From positions 31,472,894-31,536,893 of the forward strand of contig CM020618.1 in NCBI GenBank assembly GCA_009829735.1: 64,000 nt of DNA, written 5' to 3'. Positions within the stretch are counted from its first letter, which is position 1. Every line of letters starts with the position of its first letter. Of the stretch, positions 39,619 to 49,261 are shown in pieces. This DNA comes from Pyropia yezoensis (Eukaryota; Rhodophyta; Bangiophyceae; Bangiales; Bangiaceae). A program made the translations under genes and the position numbers. Below the pieces are notes generated by a model. The model made no database searches. It was not told the origin of the DNA and saw only the letters and a list, made by a program, of their open reading frames with translations.

Positions 39619-42197
39619 CGACGACGACAAAGAGGGTGGTGGGGTGGACGAGGAGGCAGAAGCGCGTCTGGAGCGGGCCATGAATGAATGGCTGGCCGAG
39701 CACGAGGCCAACACGACGGTCATGCGTGTGGAGCCCACCGCAGGTGGACACCCGCCTACCAGCCCACGAGCCGGACGACCGTCGATTGAACACACTGCGG
39801 GGACACGGGTGACTGCCGCGTCTGCCCCTGTGCCGGCATCCCCCGTCATCCTGATTGGTGATTCGTCTACCTCCTCCGCCTCACCGCCCGCGTCGTCCCG
39901 CCCAGTGGGGGGGTCTCCGACCACGTCTGCCTCGCGCTGGTCGTCGGCTCGTATGTCTGAAGACTCGTCGGGTGAGGAAATCGTCCCCGTCAGGCGGTCT
40001 CGCAAGCGACGACTCCGGCGTGGCTCCCGAGAGGTCTCCCCCGCTGTATGGGAAGCAGGGACAGGGAGAAATTCCGCGCCCGTTGGCGGTGCTGCCTGTG
40101 CGGAGGAAGACGTCGTTGCTGGTGGCGCCGACGACTACATGGAAGGCTTGGGTGAGGAAGACCTTTTGCAGCGGCGGGGAGTCGACTGGAGCGTCGTTGA
40201 CAGTGACGACGACGACAGTGGCGACGGCGACGGCGGGAGCAGCAGTGGCGCCCCGGGGGACGTTGACAAGGCACAGCCACCAAATCCATCAAGTGGCTGC
40301 GTGCGCGCCCGGCGCAGTGGACAACTGACCCTGCCCCTCTCGAGGTACAGCAAGAACGACGGTGTGTTCGGGGAGATGCGCGTCCCGCTCCGCACCAGGA
40401 CGACTGCCATGCGATCTGACGCGCTCGCCACTTTGGGTGATGACCCACGGACAGCCCCTTGGGTGTCACTCGACGGCCAGGCGGATCGGTCGGGGTGTCA
40501 CGCTTTCCCACCCGGGGCAACCCGGTCCGAAAAACGAAAGTGGAGGAAGGTGATGCGGCTGCTCAAGAGGGCGATGCCTACGATTCTGGAAGAGGCCGCG
40601 CGTGCGGCGGCCGAAGGCGCACAACATCCTCAAACGGTGGCCACCGACCCGGCAGCCAGAAAGGTACGGTCGGAGGAGAGCAGAGGAAAGCTTGTCTATG
40701 TCTACGTCTATGTCAAGGGTCGTTGCAAGACGTGCGTCAAAGCGGTTTACGTCGGCAAGCGGAGCTGCCTGGATACTTTTTCATTTACGACTGTGCAGCG
40801 TGCCTTCAACAACCGGGACGACGTACACTACGATGCTGTTGATACACAAGACACCCCGCCCCCGTTTGATATCCACTATCGACGACACCCAAAAGATTTT
40901 TGGCGGACAATCGTCTACTACTACACGGGCCCGGATGGGGACATTCCCATTCGCATGGCGGTGGCCGCGGTGGAGCGAGCCGTCTACCGGTTGCTGGAGG
41001 GACACGGCATGGCGGCACTCAACAACAATACGCCGTCGTTATCGGCTGTCCCGCTTGTCCCTATTGTTAGGGACACTCGCGAGTGGCGAAAGCAACGCGC
41101 CGCGCTCGAGACGTGCAAGGAGGAACACGGGGACCTGCGGGTCGCTGAACATCATGGGGCGTCCCGTACCCGATTGCACCACGTGCGGCTTCAGCGTGGA
41201 CTTGGTGACCCGGCGGAGGAGCAGTGGCTCACGGACCAGGGCTTTCAGTGGGAGGCGGATCGTGCAAGTCGTGCAGAGCGATCCCTGCATCTGCGGCAAT
41301 GGCCTGTCGTTAAGGACATGATCACTTGGTTGGAGAACCACAATGGTGACATGCCAGTTCGGTGGCAACAACCGAAGCGTTGCGACAAGCGCGTTCAGGG
41401 TGCCGAACTGAAGGAGAGGATGGCAGAGAACCGTTTGCGCTGCAGGTGGGAGCTTACGATCCGGAGCTACGGGGGCGTGTCCCTCGATCATGCGCAACGC
41501 ATCAATGCGGCTTTTCTGCGTGGGCGGGGGCAAGAGCCAGGGGGAGGCGAGCGACTCGGTCGGGACGGGAGCAGACGGGACGGCGATGTCGGTGGCTGGG
41601 GGGTCGGTGGCGAGCGGCGACCCGGTAGCAGCCGGCGGATCGACCGCATGAGCGGATGGGGAGAGGCCCCAGGCGGGGGGTCCCAGTCGGCCGGACGGGG
41701 GAGGGGTGGTGAAGGGTGGAGGAGGTGGCTACGGCCATTAACGCCGAAGCTGGACGCGGCGCTGCGCAAGTCGGCGGCGGAGAGCGAGGAGGCCTTTACC
41801 GGCGGCGGCGGCTGACCGCAGTGGCGGCGGCGGCGGCGGCAGTGGCGGCAGCGGCAGCCCACGGAGGGCCTCTTCAGCAGCGACGGGCGGGATGGCGAGC
41901 GCAGCGCCAGCAGCGGTGGGTGGGTCATCAAGACGTGTTTTTTTTTTTGAGACTGGTTTGATGTCCACGATCATTGGATGTGTCTATTTATTTCTGTGTT
42001 TTCTGTGGTTAGTTCCCCATGTGGTTACACATGATCGGCAAACGAGGTATGTACGAATGAGTCGATGAGGCCGCTAGCACGAGCAGCACCACTCCCACCC
42101 ATTGCTGCACAAAGAGGGTAGCCGGCCGGACAGAGGGTGCTTGGCAGCGCGCTCGCGTTGCCGCCGGAAGCGTGAGTAGCAACGCGGCACGAAGGGG
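39619..42197 (+). repeat. Long direct repeat, copy 1 (left end in gap)
   Basis: Matches 49789-52366 almost base for base: I count about seven substitutions and three single-base indels. Homology starts at the gap edge, so the true left end is unknown. On the right it stops sharply after GCGGCACGAAGGGG (42197/52366). No target duplication or inverted end is evident at the right junction. Confidence 0.97.
39620..41815 (+). CDS. GIY-YIG-like domain protein, copy 1 (5' end in gap)
   Basis: A partial gene of about 731 visible codons. The N-terminal part is acidic and Ser-rich, with a basic nuclear-signal-like RRSRKRRLRRGSR (about 39994) and an acidic DSDDDDSGDGDGG. The core (about 40688-41040) reads KLVYVYVYVKGRC, then KAVYVGKRS, VQRAFNNRD, and AAVERAVYRLLEGHGMAALN. 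This resembles the GIY-YIG nuclease order: Tyr motif, YVG, Arg helix, Glu, and a final LN. A Lys/Arg/Glu-rich helical region (KQRAALETCKEEHG, to about 41500) follows. The resemblance is by eye and the function is inferred. Compared with copy 2 the last 90-odd residues are in another frame because of one extra G near 41541. The gene could be a host nuclease or part of an unrecognised mobile element. Confidence 0.6.
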   Translation, partial: DDDKEGGGVDEEAEARLERAMNEWLAEHEANTTVMRVEPTAGGHPPTSPRAGRPSIEHTAGTRVTAASAPVPASPVILIGDSSTSSASPPASSRPVGGSPTTSASRWSSARMSEDSSGEEIVPVRRSRKRRLRRGSREVSPAVWEAGTGRNSAPVGGAACAEEDVVAGGADDYMEGLGEEDLLQRRGVDWSVVDSDDDDSGDGDGGSSSGAPGDVDKAQPPNPSSGCVRARRSGQLTLPLSRYSKNDGVFGEMRVPLRTRTTAMRSDALATLGDDPRTAPWVSLDGQADRSGCHAFPPGATRSEKRKWRKVMRLLKRAMPTILEEAARAAAEGAQHPQTVATDPAARKVRSEESRGKLVYVYVYVKGRCKTCVKAVYVGKRSCLDTFSFTTVQRAFNNRDDVHYDAVDTQDTPPPFDIHYRRHPKDFWRTIVYYYTGPDGDIPIRMAVAAVERAVYRLLEGHGMAALNNNTPSLSAVPLVPIVRDTREWRKQRAALETCKEEHGDLRVAEHHGASRTRLHHVRLQRGLGDPAEEQWLTDQGFQWEADRASRAERSLHLRQWPVVKDMITWLENHNGDMPVRWQQPKRCDKRVQGAELKERMAENRLRCRWELTIRSYGGVSLDHAQRINAAFLRGRGQEPGGGERLGRDGSRRDGDVGGWGVGGERRPGSSRRIDRMSGWGEAPGGGSQSAGRGRGGEGWRRWLRPLTPKLDAALRKSAAESEEAFTGGGG

Positions 42198-42454
42198 CAC
42201 GAGCGCCTCCGCACCGACGCGCACGCCGCCTTTCGGCGCCTGTACCGGGCGCTCGACCCGGCGGGGGAGGCGCCCAACAATGGGGGGTGGGTGACCGCGT
42301 CGCTCACCGCCGTCACGTCGCCGGCGGCGGGCGGCGGCGGCGTGCCGGCGGCGGCGCTGCTGTCCCCAACGGCGGGGGGGGGGGGCGGCGCCGCCGCCCG
42401 ACGGCGGGGCGGCGCCGGCAGCCGGCGCGCCGGCCGACGGGGTGACCCCCCCCC

Positions 42455-42492
<38 letters not shown>

Positions 42493-43015
42493 CCCCCCGC
42501 GGCCGACGGGGCGCCACCGACGGTGGCGGCCCTGACGGTCGCCGCGTGCGTGGCGGCGGTGGTGTTTGCGTCCAAGCTGGTCGAGTACTTTGGCGCGCAG
42601 GAGCGGTTCCTCCCCCCCGTGGTCCACCGGCACTATGCAGACGCCAAGGAGAAGCGGCGGCTGACGGCCAAGATGGTGGACGCGCTGCTGGCGGGCGCCT
42701 ACCAAAGGACGGCGTCGTCCTGCTCGTCGCGTGGATGGACGACGTGCCGGCGCTCAACGCGCTGCTCGCCCGCCACCTCCACGGCTCGGCGCGGCTGGCC
42801 TACCCAAAGTGGCTCGCCCGCTTTGAGGACGGCCACCGGGCGCACGTGGAGCGGCTGCACCTGGCCGCCGCCGCCGCGCGGGAGGGGGGGGCCGCCTCCC
42901 CGCGACCCGACGTCCTCGCCGCCGCCGCCGCCGCCGCCGCCGCGGCGGCAAGCCCCTCGGCGGCGGCGGCGGCGGCGGCGGGTGCCAACGGGGAGGCGGC
43001 GGCGTCTGCGGAGGC

Positions 43016-43056
<41 letters not shown>

Positions 43057-43145
43057 GCGGGTGCAAGGCGCCGGCGGCGGCGGCGGCAGAGCCAATGCTG
43101 GCAGCGTCCGAGGCCCTCTCCCCCGACGCGGGGGAGGTGGCGTGA
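42198..43145 (+). pseudogene. Unknown gene fragment truncated at the repeat junction
   Basis: Protein-like sequence begins directly at the edge of the long repeat: HERLRTDAHAAFRRLYRALD and GGWVTASLTAV. After a Gly/Ala low-complexity stretch it continues in another frame (VAALTVAACVAAVVFASKLV, EYFGAQERFLPPVVHRHYAD, LTAKMVDALLAGAYQ). Then at an A-run near 42703 it returns to the first frame (GVVLLVAWMDDVPALN, YPKWLARFEDGHRAHVERLH) and an Ala-rich end with a stop at 43145. Frame changes sit at homopolymers (G-run about 42368, A-run 42702), so they may be sequencing errors or real decay. No start codon is visible because the 5' part ends at the junction. Family unknown; one membrane-like segment (VAALTVAACVAAVVFA). 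Confidence 0.5.
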
Positions 43146-43475
43146 GGCGGGGGCCCGTGGGATGGGACGCGACAGGGCAGCGGGCAAAGCTGGAAGCGGA
43201 GGGTGGGGATTGCGGAGGGGGAAGGGGGGGGAGTGGGGGGGGGGGGGGGGGCGGGGGGGGTAAGGCCGGCAGGATTGGAGAGAGGGGCGACTGGAGGCAT
43301 GACAGAGGGTGCAGTCTGGGAAGGGGTGGAGGGGAGCCCCTGTTGAGGGTGGGAGGGCGGGGGGGGAGCGGAATAGACGCCGCGCGCGCCCCGCTCCGCG
43401 GCCGGCCACAGCGGGCGCGCCCCGCCCACTACGCGCGCCGTAGCGCCGCGCTATCTCTTATTTCTCTTTTCCTCC
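43146..43475. other. Short convergent spacer
   Basis: Purine-rich with G-runs (43230-43258). No gene seen. Confidence 0.4.
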
Positions 43476-44969
43476 TTATGAAGCGCTCGTATTGGTGGCT
43501 GCCACCCCCCCGCCCCACCGGGCGTCCCCCACCCCTCCGGCCGGTGGGGGGGGGGGCACGGCCGCCGCGCTACACACTCGGCCACTCGGCCACGCCGCAT
43601 GGCGGCGGGGGCGGGTGCCCCCGCCGCCCGCGTCCCCGCCGCCGCCGCCCGCCGCGCGGACGGAAGAGGAGGGTGCGCGGGGTGGAGGTTGTGGGGGGCG
43701 CGGGGCGTCCCGCTCCCCCCCCCCCCCCCCGCCCCCCTTCCTCACCGCAGCCGCACAAACAGCGTGGCGGGCGCGTCGTCCCCCCCCCCCCCCCCCCCCC
43801 GCCGCCGTCCCCCCCCCCCACCCCCCCCCACCACCGTCGCCGTCGTCGGCGCTGCCGCCGCCGCCGCCGTCGCGGGCAGTGCCGGTGGCGGCCCCCGCCG
43901 GGGGGTTGGCCCCCCCCGCCGCCGCCGCCGACGCCGCCGCCGCCGCCGCCTCGCCGTCCCCGTCGGCTGCCCCACCGGGTGGGGGGTGCGCCCAAAAGCG
44001 GGGGCGCCCGCGCCCCCCCCCCCCGCCGTTGCCGTCGCTGCTGCTGCCGCTGCGGTCGCTGCTGCTGCGGTCGCTGCTGCTGCTGCTGCGGTCGCTGCCG
44101 CCGCTGCTGCTGGCACTGTCGGCGAGCAGGTTGGCGCGGCGGCAGGCGCCGCTGTCACTGCTGCTGCTGCTGCCGCTGCCGCCGCCGCCGCCGCCACCCG
44201 TTACGTCCCTATCCCACCGCCCGCGGCGGCGGCCGCCCTCCCGGTCCCGCCGCTGCCGCTGCCGCCGCCGCCGCTTCCTGCCCCCGCCCCCCGCGCCGTG
44301 GCTGCCGTCCCTGTCCCTGCCACCACCCCCACCACCACCGCCGCCGCCGCCACTGCCGGCGCCGCTGGTGGGGCCCCGCGCCACCGCCACAACCGTGGCG
44401 GCGGGCGGGTCGGCCGGCTCCCCCCCCCCCCGCAGCGCCCACTCGGCGCCGACGGCGGGCGGCGGTGGCGCCGCCGCCGCGGCGGCGGCGGCCACGTCGC
44501 CCGCCAACCGTGCCGACGCGGCGGCGGCGGCGTCGACCACGGCCTGTGCGGCGGCGACGCACCGGGCGCCCGCGGGGAAGAGGGGCGGGGGGGCGCCGCC
44601 GCCGCCGCCGCCGCCGCCCCCCGTGTCGGGGGACCCGCCGACGCGGGCGGCGGCGGCCACGCCCACCAGCGCGTCACCGGCGGCGGCCAGCCGGGAGGCG
44701 GCGGCGAGGAGCGAGGGGGCGGGGGGGGTGGGGGTGCCGCCGCCGGCCACCGCGGGCAGCACCGCCGCCAAAACGGCGCCCAGCGGGCGCGCCGCCGCCG
44801 CTGCCGCCGCCGCCGCGGCGGCGGTCGACAGGCACCACGGGCGGGGTCGGCCGGCGGCGCCACCGCCGCCGCCGCCACCACCCCCGCCCCCATCGCTGTC
44901 GCTGTCCGTGTCGGATGGGCCGTCCAGCCCCTCGTCCGCCCAGTCACCTCCGCCCCCCCTCCCCCCCCA

Positions 44970-45001
<32 letters not shown>

Positions 45002-46037
45002 CGTCGACGCTGCCGCAGCGGCGGCGGCGGTGGCGGCGGCGGCAAGGAGCACCCGCGCGGCGCCCCGCGCAATGCCCACGACGGCCAGCAGCGCCCCCGC
45101 GTCGGCCGCCGGCGACGGCGCTGCCGCCAATGGCGCCGCGGCGGCAGCCGCCCAGCGGAGCACCCCCACCGCCACCCACGGCAAGCGGCTGCCCCGGAGC
45201 GCCGGCGATGCGGCAAGGCCGTCGGTCGCGGCGTGCGGCACAGCCGGCGGTGCGGTGGACGCGGAAGCAGCGGCGGCAGCGGCAGCGGCGACAGCGGCGG
45301 CGGCGGCGGCGGCGGTGGCGACAGGCGCCGCCGCCCACTGGGGCGGCGGCTGCACCGGCGGGAGGCCCCCAAAGGATATCCGCGGCGACTGCCCGCGGCG
45401 GCGGCGGCGGCGGGGGCCGCCGCCCCCACTGCCGTCCCCCCCCCCACCGCCGCCGCCGCCGCCCACGGGGGTGCCGCCCGACACGACCCGCGCGGCGGCG
45501 GCCGTCCACGCGGCGGCCTCGGCGCGGCCCGCCGCGCCCGGGCCGAGCAGGCCGAGCAGCACCCCCAGGCGGGCGGCGTGGAAAGCCCCAGGGGTGGCGG
45601 GGGGCGGGGGCGGGGGCGCCCCCGCCCCTGCCCCCGCTGCCGCCGCGGTGGCGGCAGCGTCGACGGCAACGGCAGCCAGTGGTGGCAGCGGCGGTGGCTG
45701 CCCGCCCGTCCCCCCCCCGGGGGGAGGACGCGGCGACAGCCGCGGGCGGGCCCAGGCGGACAGCCCCGGCAGCGGTGCCGCGCCCCCGCCGGGGCACCGC
45801 CGCGGCGGCGGCCGCCCCGGCACGCCCACCAGCGACGCCCGCACCGCGGCAGCGGCGGCGACGGCCAGGCCGTCCGCAGAGCCGCCGCCGCCGCCGCCGC
45901 CACTGCCGCCGCCGCCGCCGCCGCCGCCGGTGGCGGCCAACACGGCCGTCACGACCGCCGCGTCGGCGGCGGCGGCGGCCAGCCCCGGGTGGCCCGCCGC
46001 GGCGGCGGCGGCGCCCCAGGCGGCCACCGCCGACCGC

Positions 46038-46069
<32 letters not shown>

Positions 46070-47245
46070 GCCGCCGGCGCTGCCGCCGCAGCCACCGCCA
46101 TCGGCCGCGGCAGCGGCGGCCGTGGCCAGCCCCCCCGCGGCGGCGACCAGGATGCCGTCGCGGGTGGGCGCCCACGGGGATGCCGCGGCGAGCATCGGCG
46201 CCGCGTCGGCGGCGGCGGCCAGCAGGGTGGTGTACAGGCGCAGGGCCGGCCGCCGCTGCCGCAGCGGCCGCCACGGCCATGGCCGCCGCGTCGGCAGCGG
46301 TTGCCGCCGCCGGGGACGGCGGCGTCGCCGCAGCCACCGCCGTCACTGCCCCCAACGGCCCGCACACCGGTGGCGGCACCGCTGGTGCCGTTGCCGTTGC
46401 AGGTCTCCTCCGCGGTCGCGTCGATGGCGGCGGCGGCTGCCGCCGCCGCCGCCGCTGCCGCTGCCGACGAGGACGCCCGCGGCGAGGCGCAGGTAGGCGG
46501 GCACGCGGCACGCCAGGGCGGTGACAAACCGCGGGGCGAATAGCGCAGTCAACAGCGGCGGGCAGGGGGCCCTCCCTACCCGACCACCCCCCGTGCCGCC
46601 ATCAGCGTCGGCCGCGGCAGCGGGGCGCCACGGGCAACGTCCCCTGCGACGCCGCCGCTGACCCGTGTCGGCGGCCGCGCCGGCAACCGTCCTGGGGGTG
46701 TGGGACACTGGGGGCGCCCGCAGGGGGCCCCCGACGGCCACGTACGCGGCCAGCTGCCGCAGCAGGGCGGCCTCCCCCGCCACGTGGTGCGGCCGCTGCA
46801 CCCCATCCCCGGTTGGGGGGATGGCGGCGGTGGCGGCGGCGGGCGGCGAGGCGGCGGGCAGCGGCCGCGCCGCGCCGAGGCCGATAAACACGTCAACTGC
46901 GGCGGGGAGGGACAGGGGGGGGGGGGGGGGTATCGCCAGGAGCTCGTCTCGAGACAAGGAACGACCCAGCGCGGCAGGACAGCGCCGTAACTTGTGGGTA
47001 TGTGGCATGCAGGACCGGGCCTTAACTGGTGGGTACGGGCCAGGACCGGGCAATAACGTATGGGTATGGGCGTGCAGATCGCACGTTGCGGTGCCCGCTT
47101 CGGCCCAAAAGTTGTGGTTTGTGGAACGGTCTGTCAGGACGGTGTACGGTAACATACGGGGCTCCACTGCAGAAGCAAAGCTTGTCCGAGGGCCTTGTCC
47201 GTGAGCCTTGTTAATTTCTCCGCGGACGAACCTCACAGACCACAA
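43476..47245 (-). CDS. Hypothetical Ala/Gly-rich helical protein, frame interrupted
   Basis: The minus strand shows protein-like sequence across about 3.7 kb, but in changing frames. 47245-46430 reads VDVFIGLGAARPLPAASPP, VAGEAALLRQLAAYVAVGG and PPLLTALFAPRFVTALACRV. 46235-44980 reads LRLYTTLLAAAADAAPMLAA, RDGILVAAAGGLATAAA, RLGVLLGLLGPGAAGRAEAA and RLPWVAVGVLRWAAAAA. 44975-43476 reads DWADEGLDGPSDTDSDSDGG, RPLGAVLAAVLPAVAGGG, a Lys/Arg-rich patch and Ser-rich acidic repeats. Repeated amphipathic Ala/Leu helices suggest a solenoid-like protein with a charged C-terminus. Frame switches fall at C/G homopolymers (for example near 44957-44970), so many may be sequence errors; introns are the alternative. 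The opposite-strand frames (one of 1160 codons) are Arg/Pro-rich shadows. No family recognised. Confidence 0.4.
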
Positions 47246-47639
47246 TCTCCCGGCTGTGGGCGCCCGAGGATTTGCACAGACTCGCCACGACCCCCACGCT
47301 ACTCTATACGTCTCACCTGGAAGGTGCTCACAGACTCAATATGCATATCGTAACATATCACGTTTCGGCCGGCCCCGTACTTTCCTATTCGTACCGTGTG
47401 CCGGTCGATGCCCGCGGGTGCTTGGCAGGGTGGGCGGGTGGGCGGGCGGGTACGCGGGCAGGCAGGCCGACGGGCACGTAGGTGGGCGGACGGGCGAACG
47501 GGTGCGGTGCGCCGTCCCGAAACTGCCCGCGTGGGTGCCTGGGCGTGCTTTGGCGTCACCATCTCCTGCTTTCGCAGCCATTGCATGGCGGCCCATTCAC
47601 CGCCCACATTCAGCGCTTCACAGGCGCCCCATGAGCTAC

Positions 47640-48370
47640 CCTTGGTCCCGTTGGCCATGGATGGACCGGCGTGGGCGTGGTCGCCCTCTGACTTGGTGGT
47701 GTGGTGTGCCGTGCCCCTGGGCGTGGTCCCCCTCTGACTTGGTGGTGTGGTGTGCCGTGCCCGCATGGGCGTGGTCGCCCTCTGACTTGGTGGTGCGGTG
47801 TGCCCCTGCCCGCCTGGGCGTCGTCGCCCTCTGACTTGGTGGTGTGGTGTGCCGTGCGGTGCGGTGAGCTCCTGACTCGGTGGTGTCGTGCGGCGTGTGG
47901 TGCGGCGTGCCTCTGCCCGCCTGGGCGTGGTCGCCCTCTGACTCGGTGGTGTGGTGTGCCGTGCGGTGCGGTGAGCTCCTGACTCGGTGGGTGTCGTGGT
48001 CGGCGTGTGGCGGCGTGCGCTCTGACTCGGTTTGGTTGCTCCTGAGCTGTCGGTGTTGTGGCGTGGTCGGCGTGCCTCTGCCCGCCTGGGCGTGGTCGCC
48101 CTCTGACTCGGTGGTGTGGTGTGCCGTGCGGTGCGGTGAGCTCCTGACTCGGTGGTGTCGTGCGGCGTGTGGTGCGGCGTGCCTCTGCCCGCCTGGGCGT
48201 GGTCGCCCTCTGACTCGGTGGTGTGGTGTGCCGTGCGGTGCGGTGAGCTCCTGACTCGGTGGTGTCGTGCGGCGTGTGGTGCGGCGTGCCTCTGCCCGCC
48301 TGGGCGTGGTCGCCCTCTGACTCGGTGGTGTGGTGTGCCGTGCGGTGCGGTGAGCTCCTGCCCGCCTGGG
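47640..48370. repeat. Minisatellite with a 107-bp higher-order unit
   Basis: Subunits of about 45-55 bp built on GTGGTCGCCCTCTGACTYGG and TGGTGTGGTGTGCCGTGC repeat from 47670. From 48139 a complete 107-bp higher-order unit starting GAGCTCCTGACTCGGTGGTG is repeated at 48246 and again, partly, at 48353, with virtually no differences. The period is not a multiple of three, so all frames shift between units and the long minus-strand frames are not genes. Confidence 0.9.
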
Positions 48371-48894
48371 GGAGTCTATTTTTTCCACCACCCCCCCCCC
48401 CCCCCCCCCCCTTCCGCCCTTCTCCTCCCCCCCTCCCCGCCACTCACCGGTTCCTCCGCCTGTCCTCCGGTCCGGCGTGCGCTGGGAGAAGCAGGCTAGA
48501 GGTGGCCTTCAACCGGTGACGCTCTGTGCGTAGCCCGGTTGCCCCTCGTCTGCCTTTCCCCCCGCTCTCGACTGGGTCCCACTTGGAGTGCTGAGAAGGT
48601 GCGGTGTGTCCCTGTCCGCCTGGTGATCGCTATCTGTGTCGGTAGTGCGAGGTGTTGTGCGGTGTAACACCTGCCATCCCCGGTACATACCGACGGACTG
48701 TGTGGCTGTCATAATGCCTCATACGACGTCACTGCGGAAGGGTGGACGAAAAGCGCAGCCGTCGTGCCTCTGGCGGTGCCAACACTCTACCTGCTTCTGG
48801 TCATTCAGGTGTGTCCACTGGCCTGCCTGCCCTCCCACATGGCGGGTATGGCTTCACACCGGGACCTCACGCCTCTCCAGCGGCTGGTCATTAC
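48371..48894. other. Spacer with C-run, upstream of the Gly/Pro repeat
   Basis: A long C-run (48390-48410) is followed by mixed sequence. An ATG at 48714 opens a short basic reading frame (MPHTTSLRKGGRKAQPS) that may be the start of the downstream gene, but the Gly/Pro repeat is best read in another frame. Confidence 0.35.
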
Positions 48895-49200
48895 AACGTT
48901 GTGCCGGGGCCGCGCGCCTTCCCACAAGGTCCCGGCGGTCCACACGCCTCCCACAAGGTCCCGGCGGTCCACACGCCTGCCCCACAAGGTCCCGGCGGTC
49001 CACACGCCTTCCCACATGGTCCCGGCGGTCCACACGCCTTCCCACATGGTTCCGGCGGTCCGTACGGCTTCCCACAAGGTCCCGGCGGTCCACACGCCTT
49101 CCCACATGGTTCCGGCGGTCCGTACGGCTTCCCACAAGGTCCCGGCGGTCCACACGCCTTCCCACACGGTTCCGGCGGTCCGTACGGCTTCCCAGTAGGT
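48895..49200 (+). repeat. 30/60-bp tandem repeat encoding Gly-Pro-rich decapeptides
   Basis: Units of 30 bp (CACAAGGTCCCGGCGGTCCA and variants) alternate with CACATGGTTCCGGCGGTCCG to form 60-bp pairs. In one frame they read FPQGPGGPHAFPHGSGGPYG, a collagen-like Gly/Pro/His/Tyr repeat. The frame is open from 48712 to 49626 and its flanks (GGYGFTPGPHASPAAGHYNV; APPLGPHYPPDLRGLPLGPG) are compositionally coherent. It is probably the N-terminal part of the copy 2 gene that follows. Confidence 0.75.
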
Positions 49201-49261
49201 CACGGTGGCCCAGTAGATCACGGTGGCGTACCATGGACGCACACCCTCCCTCTTGGTCCGC

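Noticed and set aside
42009-42575. Minus-strand frame with a hydrophobic end (WVGVVLLVLAASS) shared by both repeat copies
   Set aside because: It is antisense to the repeat's 3' tail and runs into different sequence in each copy, so there is no consistent N-terminus.
43061-46543. 1160-codon plus-strand frame (and a 1010-codon neighbour)
   Set aside because: Almost pure Arg/Pro/Ala; the minus strand of the same DNA carries hydrophobic helical segments, so these are shadows.
47610-48443. His/Thr-rich 277-codon minus-strand frame
   Set aside because: Made entirely by the 107-bp minisatellite, whose period is not divisible by three.
48895-49200. Regular 30-bp repeats considered as a CRISPR array
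   Set aside because: Units are contiguous with no unique spacers, vary gradually, and keep a reading frame; the DNA is eukaryotic.
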